This document shows positions 8,195-15,949 of a DNA stretch of 64,000 nt, one piece after another. Below the pieces are notes generated by a model. That model was not told where the DNA came from, made no database searches, and was given only the letters and a program-made list of their open reading frames with translations. The translations under genes were made by a program, and so were the position numbers. The DNA comes from Cypionkella sp049896245 (GTDB lineage Bacteria; Pseudomonadota; Alphaproteobacteria; Rhodobacterales; Rhodobacteraceae). Each line of letters starts with the position of its first letter. Position 1 is the first letter of the stretch. The DNA is taken from contig NZ_JAFCTX010000010.1 of the NCBI RefSeq assembly GCF_049896245.1, positions 62,001 through 126,000 of the forward strand. Direction: 5' to 3'.

Positions 8195-8629
8195 ATGGCA
8201 AACACACGTTCTTATTCGGCCAAGGGGCCTTCGCAGCGTCAACTTCGGGTTGGCGAATTGATCCGGCGCACATTGTCGGAGATTTTGGCACGCGGCGAGG
8301 TGCATGATCCGGTGCTGAACGACATGTCGATCACGGTGGGCGAGGTTTCCGTCTCGGTTGATCTGAAAGTGGCGACGGTTTATGTCATGCCGCTGCTGGG
8401 TGGCGCGAGCGTCGAGCAGGCGATTGCGTCGTTGGCGAAGAACGCTTGGGAGCTGCGCAAGCGGGTGTCGGCTGAAATGACCCTGCGGCATTCGCCGGAG
8501 TTGCGCTTTCGGCCAGATGATACGTTTGATCGGCTGGAAGAGGCACGGCGGCTGTTTGCCGACCCACGCGTGCAGGCGGATGTTGCCAAGCCGGATGATG
8601 CGGCGGCTGACGATAAGGCGCAGGAATAA
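8195..8629 (+). CDS. rbfA: 30S ribosome-binding factor A
   Basis: A 144-residue RbfA, which binds the free 30S subunit and aids 16S 5'-end maturation. KH-like core: QLRVGELIRRTLSEIL, the DVKVATVYV-like strand (DLKVATVYVMPL) and RFRPDDTFDRLEEARR. Acidic C-terminal tail. ATG 8195 gives normal length; an upstream in-frame extension to 8105 has no family similarity. The next gene begins 2 bases later. Confidence 0.93.
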   Translation: MANTRSYSAKGPSQRQLRVGELIRRTLSEILARGEVHDPVLNDMSITVGEVSVSVDLKVATVYVMPLLGGASVEQAIASLAKNAWELRKRVSAEMTLRHSPELRFRPDDTFDRLEEARRLFADPRVQADVAKPDDAAADDKAQE

Positions 8630-8631
8630 TC

Positions 8632-9348
8632 ATGTGGCGGCTGGCGTTTGTGCTGGCTTTTTGCGGCGCGGCGGCCTTTGCGGGCTGCCGGGACATGGCG
8701 TTTGAAGGCGCTTCTTATTCCGTTTGCGAGGTGAGCGCTGCTGACGATCTGCGGCTGTTTCATTCGGGGCCTGAGGGGGCTTTGGGCAGTTTTTCGGCGG
8801 TGGATCAGACGTTGAAGCCGCAGGGTTTGCGTCTGGATTTCGCGATGAACGCCGGGATGTATCATCGCGATTTGGCACCGGTGGGGTTGTATGTGGAAAA
8901 TGGGGCACAGGCGGCACCTTTGGTGACACGGGCGGGGCCGGGGAATTTTGGGCTGCTGCCGAATGGGGTGTTTTGTATCGGCAAGACGTTGCGGGTGATC
9001 GAGACTTTGGCGTTTGAGGCGGCGGAGCCCAAGTGCCGATATGCAACGCAGTCTGGGCCGATGCTGGTGATTGGCGGAAAGCTGCATCCGAAGTTTTTGG
9101 CCGATTCGGATTCGTTGAATATCCGCAATGGCGTGGGGGTTTCGGCGGATGGCAATCGGGCGGTGTTTGTGATTTCTAATGATCCGGTCAATTTCTACGC
9201 CTTCGCACGGCTGTTTCGCGATGGGCTGGGGTTGCCGGATGCGCTGTATTTTGATGGCTCGATCTCGCGGCTATATGATCATGACTCTGGGCGGCATGAC
9301 GCGGGCTTTCCGATGGGGCCGATGGTGGGCGTGGTGGTTGCGCGTTGA
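8632..9348 (+). CDS. Phosphodiester glycosidase (NAGPA/DUF2233) family exported protein
   Basis: A 238-residue protein with a signal peptide (MWRLAFVLAFCGAAAFA); the following GC could alternatively make it a lipoprotein. The mature part carries the phosphodiester glycosidase fold signatures AMNAGMYH, GLLPNGVFCIG, TQSGPMLV, RNGVGVS and the terminal LYFDGSISRLY. The family includes the uncovering enzyme that removes GlcNAc from phosphodiesters; periplasmic substrates in bacteria are mostly unknown. Two bases after rbfA and 48 before truB, so probably within one operon, though the link is positional only. Confidence 0.87.
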   Translation: MWRLAFVLAFCGAAAFAGCRDMAFEGASYSVCEVSAADDLRLFHSGPEGALGSFSAVDQTLKPQGLRLDFAMNAGMYHRDLAPVGLYVENGAQAAPLVTRAGPGNFGLLPNGVFCIGKTLRVIETLAFEAAEPKCRYATQSGPMLVIGGKLHPKFLADSDSLNIRNGVGVSADGNRAVFVISNDPVNFYAFARLFRDGLGLPDALYFDGSISRLYDHDSGRHDAGFPMGPMVGVVVAR

Positions 9349-9396
9349 CCTTGGGTTGAGCGGGGGCTATCGGGCGGTTTGCAACAGGAGATCGGA

Positions 9397-10299
9397 ATGG
9401 CGCGCGGCAAAAAGGGTAGGGCGGTTTCGGGCTGGCTGGTAGTGGACAAGCCTGCCGGGATCACCTCGACCGCCGTGGTCAACAAGGTGAAATGGGCGAT
9501 GGACGCGCAGAAGGCGGGCCATGCTGGCACGCTGGACCCGGCGGCGACCGGGGTGTTGGCGATTGCTTTGGGTGAGGCCACCAAGACGGTGCCTTATGTG
9601 ACGGATGCGCTGAAATGCTACCGCTTCATGGTGAATTTCGGGGCGGCGACCACGACGGATGATGCCGAGGGGTTGGTGATTGCGGAGTCGGCGTTGCGGC
9701 CGTCTGATCGCGAGATTGAAGCAGCGTTGGCGGCGTTTCGCGGCGATATTCAGCAGGTGCCGCCGCAGTTTTCCGCCGTGAAGGTGGACGGTGAGCGCGC
9801 CTATGATCTGGCGCGGATCGGTGAGGCAATGGATCTGGCGGCGCGGCCTTTGTGGGTAGAGCGGCTGGAGGTTCTCTCACGGCCCTCGGCGGATCGGGTG
9901 GAGTTGGAGATGGTCTGTGGCAAGGGCGGCTATGTGCGCTCGATTGCCCGCGATCTGGGAGCAGTTTTGGGCTGTCTGGGGCATGTGGCGTGGCTGCGGC
10001 GGGAGTGGTCGGGGCCGTTTACCGCCGCCGAAGGGATTTCGCTGGAGCAGATTGATGCTTTGGCTAAAACTGCGGAGTTGGATGCGTTTTTGAAACCGTT
10101 GGAGTTGGGGCTGGCGGATTTGCCGGAACTGCCCTGCACGCCGGAGGGCGCTGCACGCTTGAAAAACGGCAATCCGGGGATGGTTTTGACCTCGTCAGTT
10201 GGCTACGGCGATGAGGCTTGGGCGAGTTATCAGGGCCGGGCTGTGGCGGTGGGGATTTATAAATCCGGCGAGTTGCATCCGAGTCGGGTGTTTAACTGA
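9397..10299 (+). CDS. truB: tRNA pseudouridine-55 synthase
   Basis: A 300-residue TruB. Catalytic aspartate D47 lies in GHAGTLDPAATG; the VDKPAGITS start and GGYVRSIARDLG block are also present. It makes pseudouridine 55 in the T-loop of tRNAs. ATG 9397 is preceded by AGGAG (9386-9390); an in-frame TTG at 9379 is less likely. rbfA-glycosidase-truB share a strand with short gaps. Confidence 0.95.
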   Translation: MARGKKGRAVSGWLVVDKPAGITSTAVVNKVKWAMDAQKAGHAGTLDPAATGVLAIALGEATKTVPYVTDALKCYRFMVNFGAATTTDDAEGLVIAESALRPSDREIEAALAAFRGDIQQVPPQFSAVKVDGERAYDLARIGEAMDLAARPLWVERLEVLSRPSADRVELEMVCGKGGYVRSIARDLGAVLGCLGHVAWLRREWSGPFTAAEGISLEQIDALAKTAELDAFLKPLELGLADLPELPCTPEGAARLKNGNPGMVLTSSVGYGDEAWASYQGRAVAVGIYKSGELHPSRVFN

Positions 10300-10320
10300 A
10301 GGCCGGTGTTTGACCTAGGC

Positions 10321-10368
10321 GGGGGTGCCGCCTTGGGGCCCATCGAGGGCCCACGCGGCGGCACCCCC
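10321..10368. terminator. Long GC-rich hairpin after truB
   Basis: A perfect 12-base stem (GGGGGTGCCGCC at 10321-10332, its complement at 10357-10368) encloses two GGGCCC palindromes. No T-run follows, so it may act as an RNA-stability or Rho-assisted end rather than a classical terminator. Confidence 0.5.
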
Positions 10369-10410
10369 GGGGAATCGGTTTGGGGTGGTGCGCTGGGTGT
10401 GAATGCGGAC

Positions 10411-10480
10411 GCTCCGCGGGGAGTATTTTGAAAAGAGCAAACCTGAAGCAGTTGCTCTTTTTGAAATACTCCCGCGCGGC
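10411..10480. repeat. Palindromic GGGAGTATTT repeat, copy 2
   Basis: Two facing arms: CGCGGGGAGTATTTTGAAAAGAGCAA-like left arm (10415-10440, given here as GGGAGTATTT plus GAAAAGAGCAA) and TTGCTCTTTTTGAAATACTCCC-like right arm (10452-10476) with an 11-base loop. Same outer GGGAGTATTT motif as the repeat at 30746-30819 but a different inner arm. Confidence 0.6.
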
Positions 10481-10528
10481 GCGCTGCGGCCGTTTGGGCG
10501 GCACCAAGCGGGGTATGAGGAGCGCTTT

Positions 10529-11047
10529 ATGATCACGCGGCGGCATTTGAAGGGCGATGCGGAGAGTGTGGCGGTGTATTCGCCTTGCGAGGCGTATCGT
10601 TATGCTTTGACGCGGGTTTGGCAGCCGGGGGGACGTAAAGCATTGTTTGTAATGCTGAACCCATCTACCGCGACCGAGGTGCAGAACGATCCGACGGTGG
10701 AGCGCTGTGAGCGCCGCGCGCGGGCTTTGGGGTTTGGCGCGTTTCGGGTGACCAATATCTTTGCCTATCGCGCGACCGACCCGAAGGTGATGCGGGCGCA
10801 GTTTGATCCGGTGGGACCGCTGAATGATCCGGCGATTGCCGAGGGTGCGGCGTGGGCGGATCAGGTGATTTGCGGCTGGGGCAGTCATGGCGCGCATTTG
10901 GGGCGGGGTTTGGCGGTGGCGGAATTGCTGCGCGGCACGGGGTTGCCGCTGTATCATCTGGGGCTGACCCTTGCAGGGGCACCGAAGCATCCGTTGTATA
11001 TTGGCTATCAGGTGCAGCCGGAATTGTGGGTCTCAAGCGGCTTGTAG
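10529..11047 (+). CDS. DUF1643 domain-containing protein
   Basis: A 172-residue DUF1643 protein, recognised from FVMLNPSTATEVQNDPTVERC, RVTNIFAYRATDP and the C-terminal GAPKHPLYI. The function is not established; the conserved asparagine/threonine motif suggests a small-molecule or nucleic-acid-related enzyme. The start at 10529 has AGGAG 7 bases ahead; an upstream open frame crosses the repeat and is not used. Its 3' end overlaps the convergent RTX gene by 15 bases. Confidence 0.88.
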   Translation: MITRRHLKGDAESVAVYSPCEAYRYALTRVWQPGGRKALFVMLNPSTATEVQNDPTVERCERRARALGFGAFRVTNIFAYRATDPKVMRAQFDPVGPLNDPAIAEGAAWADQVICGWGSHGAHLGRGLAVAELLRGTGLPLYHLGLTLAGAPKHPLYIGYQVQPELWVSSGL

Positions 11048-12094
11048 CGTGATGCTGTTGAGATCGAGGTCTGCGACGGATTGCAGGCTTGCCAGGGGGA
11101 CACCATCCAGCAGCAGTGTGGTGGTGCCAGAGTCAGAGGTTTCCATCGTCAGCTGCGGGTCGGGATGGACGGCGGCGTCATACATCACCACCAGCGTATC
11201 TTCTTGCGGGTTGAAATCGGTGATCTGCATCGGCGGATCATTGGCGCCGATGTCGAGGAGATGGAATTCATCGCTGCCTTCGCCGCCATTGCCATAGTCG
11301 CCCGCGCCAAGCATCAGCGTGTCATCGCCAGCTTGGCCGTTGATGAAATCAGGCGCGGGATCAGGGTCGTTTTCGGTCTGGCCCCAAATGGTGTCATGGC
11401 CTGCGCCGCCGTCGAGGGTGTCGCTGCCCGCACCACCTGTCAGTTGGTCATTGTCCGCGCCGCCATTGAGGGCGTCATCGCCTGCATCGCCTTGCAGGCT
11501 GTCGTCGCCGTCGCCGCCGATCAGGCTGTCGGCACCATCGCCGCCCGACAGGCTGTCATCGCCGTCGCAACCTTGCAGGGTGTCGGCATCAGCGCCGCCG
11601 TCGAGGCTGTCGTCGCCCGCTTCTCCATGGAGCAGGTCGGCCCCCGCGCCGCCCGTCAGGCTGTCATCACCCGCACCGCCATTGATGGCATCATCGCCGT
11701 CGTCACCAATCAGCGTGTCATTGCCGGCATAGCCCGCCAGCGCATCATCGCCGCTTTGGCCAGCGATATGGTCATCGCCTGCATCGCCGCTGAGCATATT
11801 GGCGAGATCATCGCCGTTGAGCCACAGGTCTTCCGGGGCGGCGACGATCACGTCATTGGAGGAGATCACGCCGTCTTGTTCGGGGGTATCGCCTTCGCTG
11901 GGGGTATCGTCGGGTGCCGCCGCACTGGCATCACGGGAAGACAGCATGTGGAAGATGTTGCTTTCATCGCCGCTGTCGTCTTGGGCTTCATCGGGGTGAT
12001 CATCGGCCTCTTCCGGGCTGTCATCCGGCGCGGCGAACGAATCGACCATAGCCCCCGCGAACACCGCGCCAAGCAGACCCAGCAAACCAAGCAT
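11033..12094 (-). CDS. RTX-type calcium-binding repeat protein, probably secreted
   Basis: A 353-residue, very acidic protein. A short hydrophobic N-terminus (MLGLLGLLGAVFAGAM) is followed by an Asp/Glu-rich linker (20-100) and then about 15 consecutive nine-residue RTX units of the GGxGxDxLx type (roughly 102-237), with further degenerate units to about 270. These repeats bind calcium as parallel beta-rolls. The C-terminal 80 residues resemble the tail region that type I secretion recognises. No ABC exporter genes are adjacent. The upstream region carries a TTAA-N7-TTAA CtrA-like box. The many near-identical 27-base units could expand or contract. Confidence 0.85.
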   Translation of the reverse strand: MLGLLGLLGAVFAGAMVDSFAAPDDSPEEADDHPDEAQDDSGDESNIFHMLSSRDASAAAPDDTPSEGDTPEQDGVISSNDVIVAAPEDLWLNGDDLANMLSGDAGDDHIAGQSGDDALAGYAGNDTLIGDDGDDAINGGAGDDSLTGGAGADLLHGEAGDDSLDGGADADTLQGCDGDDSLSGGDGADSLIGGDGDDSLQGDAGDDALNGGADNDQLTGGAGSDTLDGGAGHDTIWGQTENDPDPAPDFINGQAGDDTLMLGAGDYGNGGEGSDEFHLLDIGANDPPMQITDFNPQEDTLVVMYDAAVHPDPQLTMETSDSGTTTLLLDGVPLASLQSVADLDLNSITLQAA

Positions 12095-12128
12095 GACGAC
12101 AACCTCCGACGCGGCGAAACCGGTGATG

Positions 12129-12143
12129 TTAACCTTTCGTTAA
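12129..12143 (-). promoter_or_regulatory. CtrA-like binding site (TTAA-N7-TTAA)
   Basis: TTAACCTTTCGTTAA at 12129-12143 matches the full CtrA consensus TTAA-N7-TTAA, and TTAACC recurs at 12156. The site lies 35-50 bases upstream of the RTX protein start, a position suited to direct control. CtrA in Rhodobacterales governs motility and surface or dispersal functions. Confidence 0.5.
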
Positions 12144-12255
12144 CCATATTTCCCATTAACCTTTTGGTTATATGGGATATTTATAGATCACGTTAGCACA
12201 AACACCCCTGCCGATCAAAAGCCGTTTTGGCTATTTCGCCGCTTATTGCCGTAAT

Positions 12256-12305
12256 GGTAAATGATTTGTGGGGTAAACGAGTTGCCGGGGTAAACGATTT
12301 GCCGA
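12256..12305 (+). repeat. Three tandem ~17-base repeats upstream of rpsO
   Basis: GGTAAATGATTTGTGG (12256), GGTAAACGAGTTGCCGG (12272) and GGTAAACGATTTGCCGA (12289) follow head to tail with periods of 16 and 17 bases. They end 150 bases before rpsO. Function unknown; could be a protein-binding array. Confidence 0.55.
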
Positions 12306-12456
12306 CGCTTTGGCAGCGGCTTTGGTTGCGTGTAATTCTGCTTCCCTTTGCCGCAAAATTCCCCTATCTGCGCTCATCCGTCAGTGATGGCGGTGTCATT
12401 GGCTCTGCTGGACGACATCCCGGCTTGTGCCGCAACCCTCTTAACAGGAGATCCCG

Positions 12457-12726
12457 ATGTCGATCACCGTCGAAGAAAAAGCCCGTCTTATCAAAGAATA
12501 TGCGACCAAAGAACACGACACCGGCTCGCCGGAAGTTCAGGTTGCGATTCTGTCGTCGCGTATTGCTACGCTGACCGAGCACTTCAAAACCCACAAGAAA
12601 GACAACCACTCGCGCCGCGGTCTGCTGATGCAGGTTGCTCAGCGTCGTAAGCTGTTGGACTATCTGAAGGGCAAAGATGAGTCCCGTTACGCTTCGCTGA
12701 TCGCACGCCTCGGCCTGCGTCGCTAA
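12457..12726 (+). CDS. rpsO: 30S ribosomal protein S15
   Basis: The 89-residue S15, which binds the central domain of 16S rRNA and often represses its own translation. Complete family signature LIKEYATKEHDTGSPEVQVA, LTEHFKTHKKDNHSRRGL and LLDYLKGKD. A strong AGGAG lies 8 bases upstream of ATG. In relatives pnp follows directly; here 950 bases with a foreign-looking insert separate them. Confidence 0.97.
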   Translation: MSITVEEKARLIKEYATKEHDTGSPEVQVAILSSRIATLTEHFKTHKKDNHSRRGLLMQVAQRRKLLDYLKGKDESRYASLIARLGLRR

Positions 12727-12747
12727 GCTTTTCGGTTTGGTAGTTGG

Positions 12748-12778
12748 AACGCCCGTGGTGAAAGCTGCGGGCGTTTTG
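12748..12778 (+). terminator. Rho-independent terminator of rpsO
   Basis: Stem AACGCCCG (12748-12755) with CGGGCGTT (12768-12775), followed by TTTT. Placed 22 bases after the rpsO stop. Confidence 0.8.
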
Positions 12779-12846
12779 CTTTTGGGGGCTTACCAGATTT
12801 TCCACCACGGCTTGCTTTGGGATTGTTGCGGCTTGTTAAGCGCAAC

Positions 12847-13236
12847 CTATTGTTTTTCCATCATTTGCGAGAAGCGTGCAAAGTCATGGTCGCTTTCTGG
12901 AGCCATATACAAGAGCGGGCCAAAGGCCGCCGCATAATCGGTAAGATAGTTAGCTTTTTCGCCGTAGTAAGCACTGGCAAAGCGATTTCCTTCTTCGGTC
13001 AGGTCTTCATCGGTGAACTTGCCGTCCAGATTTTTGAAGAGAAACTCGGTGGCGGGCATTTCGCCATTTATGACTTGAGCGACATCTTCTGGCCACTCAT
13101 CCAGATGGAGTTGGCCTGCCCACCCTTTGATGAAACACCACTTCATAAACAGCGCGATATGGGTGCCGCCGTATTCTTCCGGTGAGGTTGCAGGAAAGTC
13201 GCCCCCAGCATGCCAACTTGCATCATCATATTTCAT
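12847..13236 (-). CDS. Small hypothetical protein (MKYDDASWH family, DUF7832-like)
   Basis: A 129-residue soluble acidic protein beginning MKYDDASWHAGGDFPA and containing EYGGTHIALFMKWCFIKGW. The opening and the THIxxFxxWC motif recall a widespread small-protein family (which I believe is called DUF7832) of unknown function. ATG 13236 overlaps the stop of the antitoxin-like remnant upstream as ATGA; an in-frame ATG at 13251 lies inside that remnant. It lies in the insert between rpsO and pnp, opposite to both. An immunity- or toxin-related role would fit the context but is only a guess. Confidence 0.6.
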   Translation of the reverse strand: MKYDDASWHAGGDFPATSPEEYGGTHIALFMKWCFIKGWAGQLHLDEWPEDVAQVINGEMPATEFLFKNLDGKFTDEDLTEEGNRFASAYYGEKANYLTDYAAAFGPLLYMAPESDHDFARFSQMMEKQ

Positions 13237-13473
13237 TGCCGCTCGCCGCACTTTTGCTCGGTGATGAATGCCTGCATATCAAAAGCCTGCGCCGGGCCTG
13301 ATCCTAACCCCGCGTCGATCATGGCTTGCATCTCGGCCAAAGACGCTTGCCGGGTTTGATGGCACCGGATCAGCTTGCGCATGTAGTCGCGGCCATTGGA
13401 AAATCGCCTATCTTTAGGTCTGCATCTCAATCTAGGTTTTATCGAGCCGGATAAGGATAGTGAACGTGCCCAT
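13233..13473 (-). pseudogene. Decayed ParD/CopG-type antitoxin gene
   Basis: The C-terminal two thirds read KDRRFSNGRDYMRKLIR and then SGPAQAFDMQAF, the typical ParD spacing (ribbon-helix-helix end, linker, SGP..FD..AF toxin-binding tail). The matching N-terminus, MGTFTILIRLDKT, starts at ATG 13473 in another frame and stops at a TAG where the family commonly has Trp. Reading TAG as TGG gives IEMQT next, and removing one T in the following ACCTAAAGAT rejoins the frame of KDRRFSN. So one nonsense change plus a one-base insertion separate it from an intact gene of about 80 codons. No ParE toxin follows; the next gene overlaps by ATGA. Confidence 0.68.
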
Positions 13474-13679
13474 TCCATCAGATTGGCGTTGTTGGCGCAG
13501 GATGTCAAACAGCCACTCCCCCTTCCCAAACGCCCCAATTTCCTGTAGACGCGCGCAATCTGCGATATGAGGCCTGCCCCCGGCCGCATGCATTAGGATT
13601 GGGGGCGGCGGCAATGGGGCCGCGATTCAAAAGGAAGACGTGGCAGGGGCCATGGGTGCTTCCATACAGGGAACGATAG

Positions 13680-15818
13680 ATGTTCAACGTGACTAAAAAA
13701 TCAATCCAGTGGGGCGAAGATACGCTGACGCTGGAATCGGGCAAGGTTGCCCGTCAGGCTGACGGCTCGGTCATCGCCACTCTGGGCGAAACCAGCGTCA
13801 TGGCCAACGTGACCTATGCGCGCGCGGCGAAACCGGGGCAGGATTTCTTCCCACTGACCGTGCATTATCAAGAGAAATACTACGCCGCTGGGAAAATTCC
13901 GGGCGGCTTTTTCAAACGCGAAGCACGGCCCAGCGAGAAAGAGACGCTGACCTCGCGTCTGATCGACCGTCCTTGCCGTCCGCTGTTTGTTGAAGGCTTC
14001 AAGAACGAAGTTCTGGTGATGGCAACTGTGCTGAGCCATGACCTTGAGAATGACCCGGATATCGTTGCGATGATCGCTGTTTCGGCGGCGCTGACGATTT
14101 CTGGCGTGCCGTTCATGGGGCCGATTGGCGCCGCGCGGGTTGGTTTCTCGGGTGGTGCATACAAGCTGAACCCATCGGTTGATGATATGCATCAGCTGCG
14201 CAACAACCCGGATCAGCGCTTGGATCTGGTTATCGCTGGCACCAAAGACGCCGTGATGATGGTGGAATCGGAAGCTTATGAGCTGACCGAAGAAGAAATG
14301 CTGGGCGCTGTGAAGTTCGGCCACGCTGCGATGCAGCCGGTGATCGACCTGATCATCGACTTCGCCGAAGATTGCGCCAAAGAGCCGTTCGACTTCAATG
14401 CGCCGGATTACTCCGAGCTTTATGGTCGCGTGAAAGCGGCGGGCGAAGTGCAGATGCGCGCGGCGTTTGCTATTCGTGACAAGCAAGAGCGGACCTCGGC
14501 GATTTCGGCGGCTGTTGCGGCGATCAAAGGCGTGTTGTCTGACGAGGACAAGGCCGATGCAAACCTCGGTTCGGCGATCAAAAAGCTGGAAGCCTCGATC
14601 CTGCGCGGCGATATCATCAACGGTGGCGCGCGGATTGACGGGCGTGACAACAAAACCGTGCGTCCGATCGTGTCGGAAACCGGCATCCTGCCGCGTACCC
14701 ATGGTTCGGCTTTGTTCACCCGCGGCGAAACCCAAGGCTTGGTTGTGACCACTTTGGGCACTGGCGAAGATGAGCAAATCATCGACGCTTTGCATGGCAA
14801 CTCGCGCTCGAACTTCCTGCTGCACTATAACTTCCCTCCCTATTCGGTCGGCGAAGTGGGCCGTGTGGGCTCGCCGGGCCGTCGTGAGATTGGTCATGGC
14901 AAACTGGCATGGCGCGCGTTGCAGGCGGTTCTGCCAGCTTCGACCGACTTCCCTTACACCATCCGTTTGGTGTCCGAGATCACGGAATCGAACGGCTCGT
15001 CGTCGATGGCTTCGGTTTGCGGTGGTTCGCTGTCGATGATGGATGCGGGCGTTCCGCTGAAATCGCCGGTGGCTGGCGTCGCTATGGGTCTGATTCTGGA
15101 AGATGATGGCCGCTTTGCTGTTCTGACCGACATTCTGGGTGATGAAGATCACTTGGGCGATATGGACTTCAAGGTTGCAGGCACCGCCAACGGCATCACC
15201 ACGATGCAGATGGATATCAAGGTTGCTGGCATCACGCCGGAGATCATGGCGCAGGCTTTGGCGCAGGCCAAAGACGGGCGTTTGCACATCCTGGAAGAGA
15301 TGAACAAGGCACTTTCCGCGCCGCAAGGCTTCTCGGAATACGCGCCGAAAATCGAAACCCTGAAAATCCCGACCGACAAAATCCGTGAAGTCATCGGTTC
15401 GGGCGGCAAAGTGATCCGTGAGATCGTCGAGCTGTCGGGTGCCAAGGTTGATATCAACGACGAAGGCATCATCAAGATCGCGTCGTCTTCCGCCGAGAAC
15501 ATCAAGAAGGCCTATGACATGATCTGGTCGATCGTGGCAGAGCCGGAAGAAGGCCAAGTTTACACTGGCAAAGTGGTGAAACTGGTCGATTTCGGGGCGT
15601 TCGTGAACTTCTTCGGCAAGCGTGATGGTCTGGTGCATGTCAGCCAAATCGCCAACAAGCGTCTGAACCATCCGAACGAAATCCTGAAAGAAGGCCAGGA
15701 AGTGAAGGTCAAGCTTTTGGGCTTTGACGATCGCGGCAAGGTGCGTTTGGGCATGAAGATGGTGGATCAGGAAACTGGTCTGGAAATCTCTGAAAGCAAA
15801 GAAGAAGCTGAAGCGTAA
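13680..15818 (+). CDS. pnp: Polyribonucleotide nucleotidyltransferase (PNPase)
   Basis: A 712-residue PNPase, the phosphorolytic 3'-5' exoribonuclease of the degradosome. Two RNase PH cores (about 1-230 and 310-540) flank the helical linker; the second holds TRGETQGLV and GDEDHLGDMDFKVAGT. The KH domain has IGSGGKVIRE near residue 572, and the S1 domain starts near 625 (GKVVKLVDFGAFVNF). Complete and of standard length. Confidence 0.97.
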   Translation: MFNVTKKSIQWGEDTLTLESGKVARQADGSVIATLGETSVMANVTYARAAKPGQDFFPLTVHYQEKYYAAGKIPGGFFKREARPSEKETLTSRLIDRPCRPLFVEGFKNEVLVMATVLSHDLENDPDIVAMIAVSAALTISGVPFMGPIGAARVGFSGGAYKLNPSVDDMHQLRNNPDQRLDLVIAGTKDAVMMVESEAYELTEEEMLGAVKFGHAAMQPVIDLIIDFAEDCAKEPFDFNAPDYSELYGRVKAAGEVQMRAAFAIRDKQERTSAISAAVAAIKGVLSDEDKADANLGSAIKKLEASILRGDIINGGARIDGRDNKTVRPIVSETGILPRTHGSALFTRGETQGLVVTTLGTGEDEQIIDALHGNSRSNFLLHYNFPPYSVGEVGRVGSPGRREIGHGKLAWRALQAVLPASTDFPYTIRLVSEITESNGSSSMASVCGGSLSMMDAGVPLKSPVAGVAMGLILEDDGRFAVLTDILGDEDHLGDMDFKVAGTANGITTMQMDIKVAGITPEIMAQALAQAKDGRLHILEEMNKALSAPQGFSEYAPKIETLKIPTDKIREVIGSGGKVIREIVELSGAKVDINDEGIIKIASSSAENIKKAYDMIWSIVAEPEEGQVYTGKVVKLVDFGAFVNFFGKRDGLVHVSQIANKRLNHPNEILKEGQEVKVKLLGFDDRGKVRLGMKMVDQETGLEISESKEEAEA

Positions 15819-15834
15819 GCTTTTGTGACAGATC

Positions 15835-15865
15835 AAACGGCGCCAGAGGCTTCTGGCGCCGTTTT
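15835..15865 (+). terminator. Rho-independent terminator of pnp
   Basis: Stem AAACGGCGCCAGA (15835-15847) paired with TCTGGCGCCGTTT (15852-15863) and TTTT. It lies 16 bases after the pnp stop. Confidence 0.85.
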
Positions 15866-15949
15866 GCATATGCGATGCCTGTGCGCTTGGACTGTTGGCG
15901 TCATTGCGATAAGCCTGCACACGGACGGATGCGGGAAGTGAGACTTATA

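Larger units (their letters stand above)
12095..12456. other. Intergenic region between the RTX gene and rpsO
   Basis: The 362-base gap has an AT-rich part (12120-12190) with several TTAACC words next to the RTX gene start, and three tandem near-repeats of about 17 bases at 12256-12305 on the rpsO side. No protein-like frame was seen. An AGGAG ribosome site for rpsO closes the region. No convincing sigma-70 promoter pair could be fixed by eye. Confidence 0.6.

Noticed and set aside
11330..11790. CRISPR-like periodicity
   Set aside because: The regular repeats are 27-base coding units of the RTX protein with no spacers.
11081..12196. 371-codon open frame opposite the RTX gene
   Set aside because: Repetitive Ala/Val/Ile-rich product is the complement of the RTX repeats.
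13701..15920. 739-codon open frame opposite pnp
   Set aside because: It is the mirror of the pnp coding bias; its translation is rich in His/Arg and matches no protein family.
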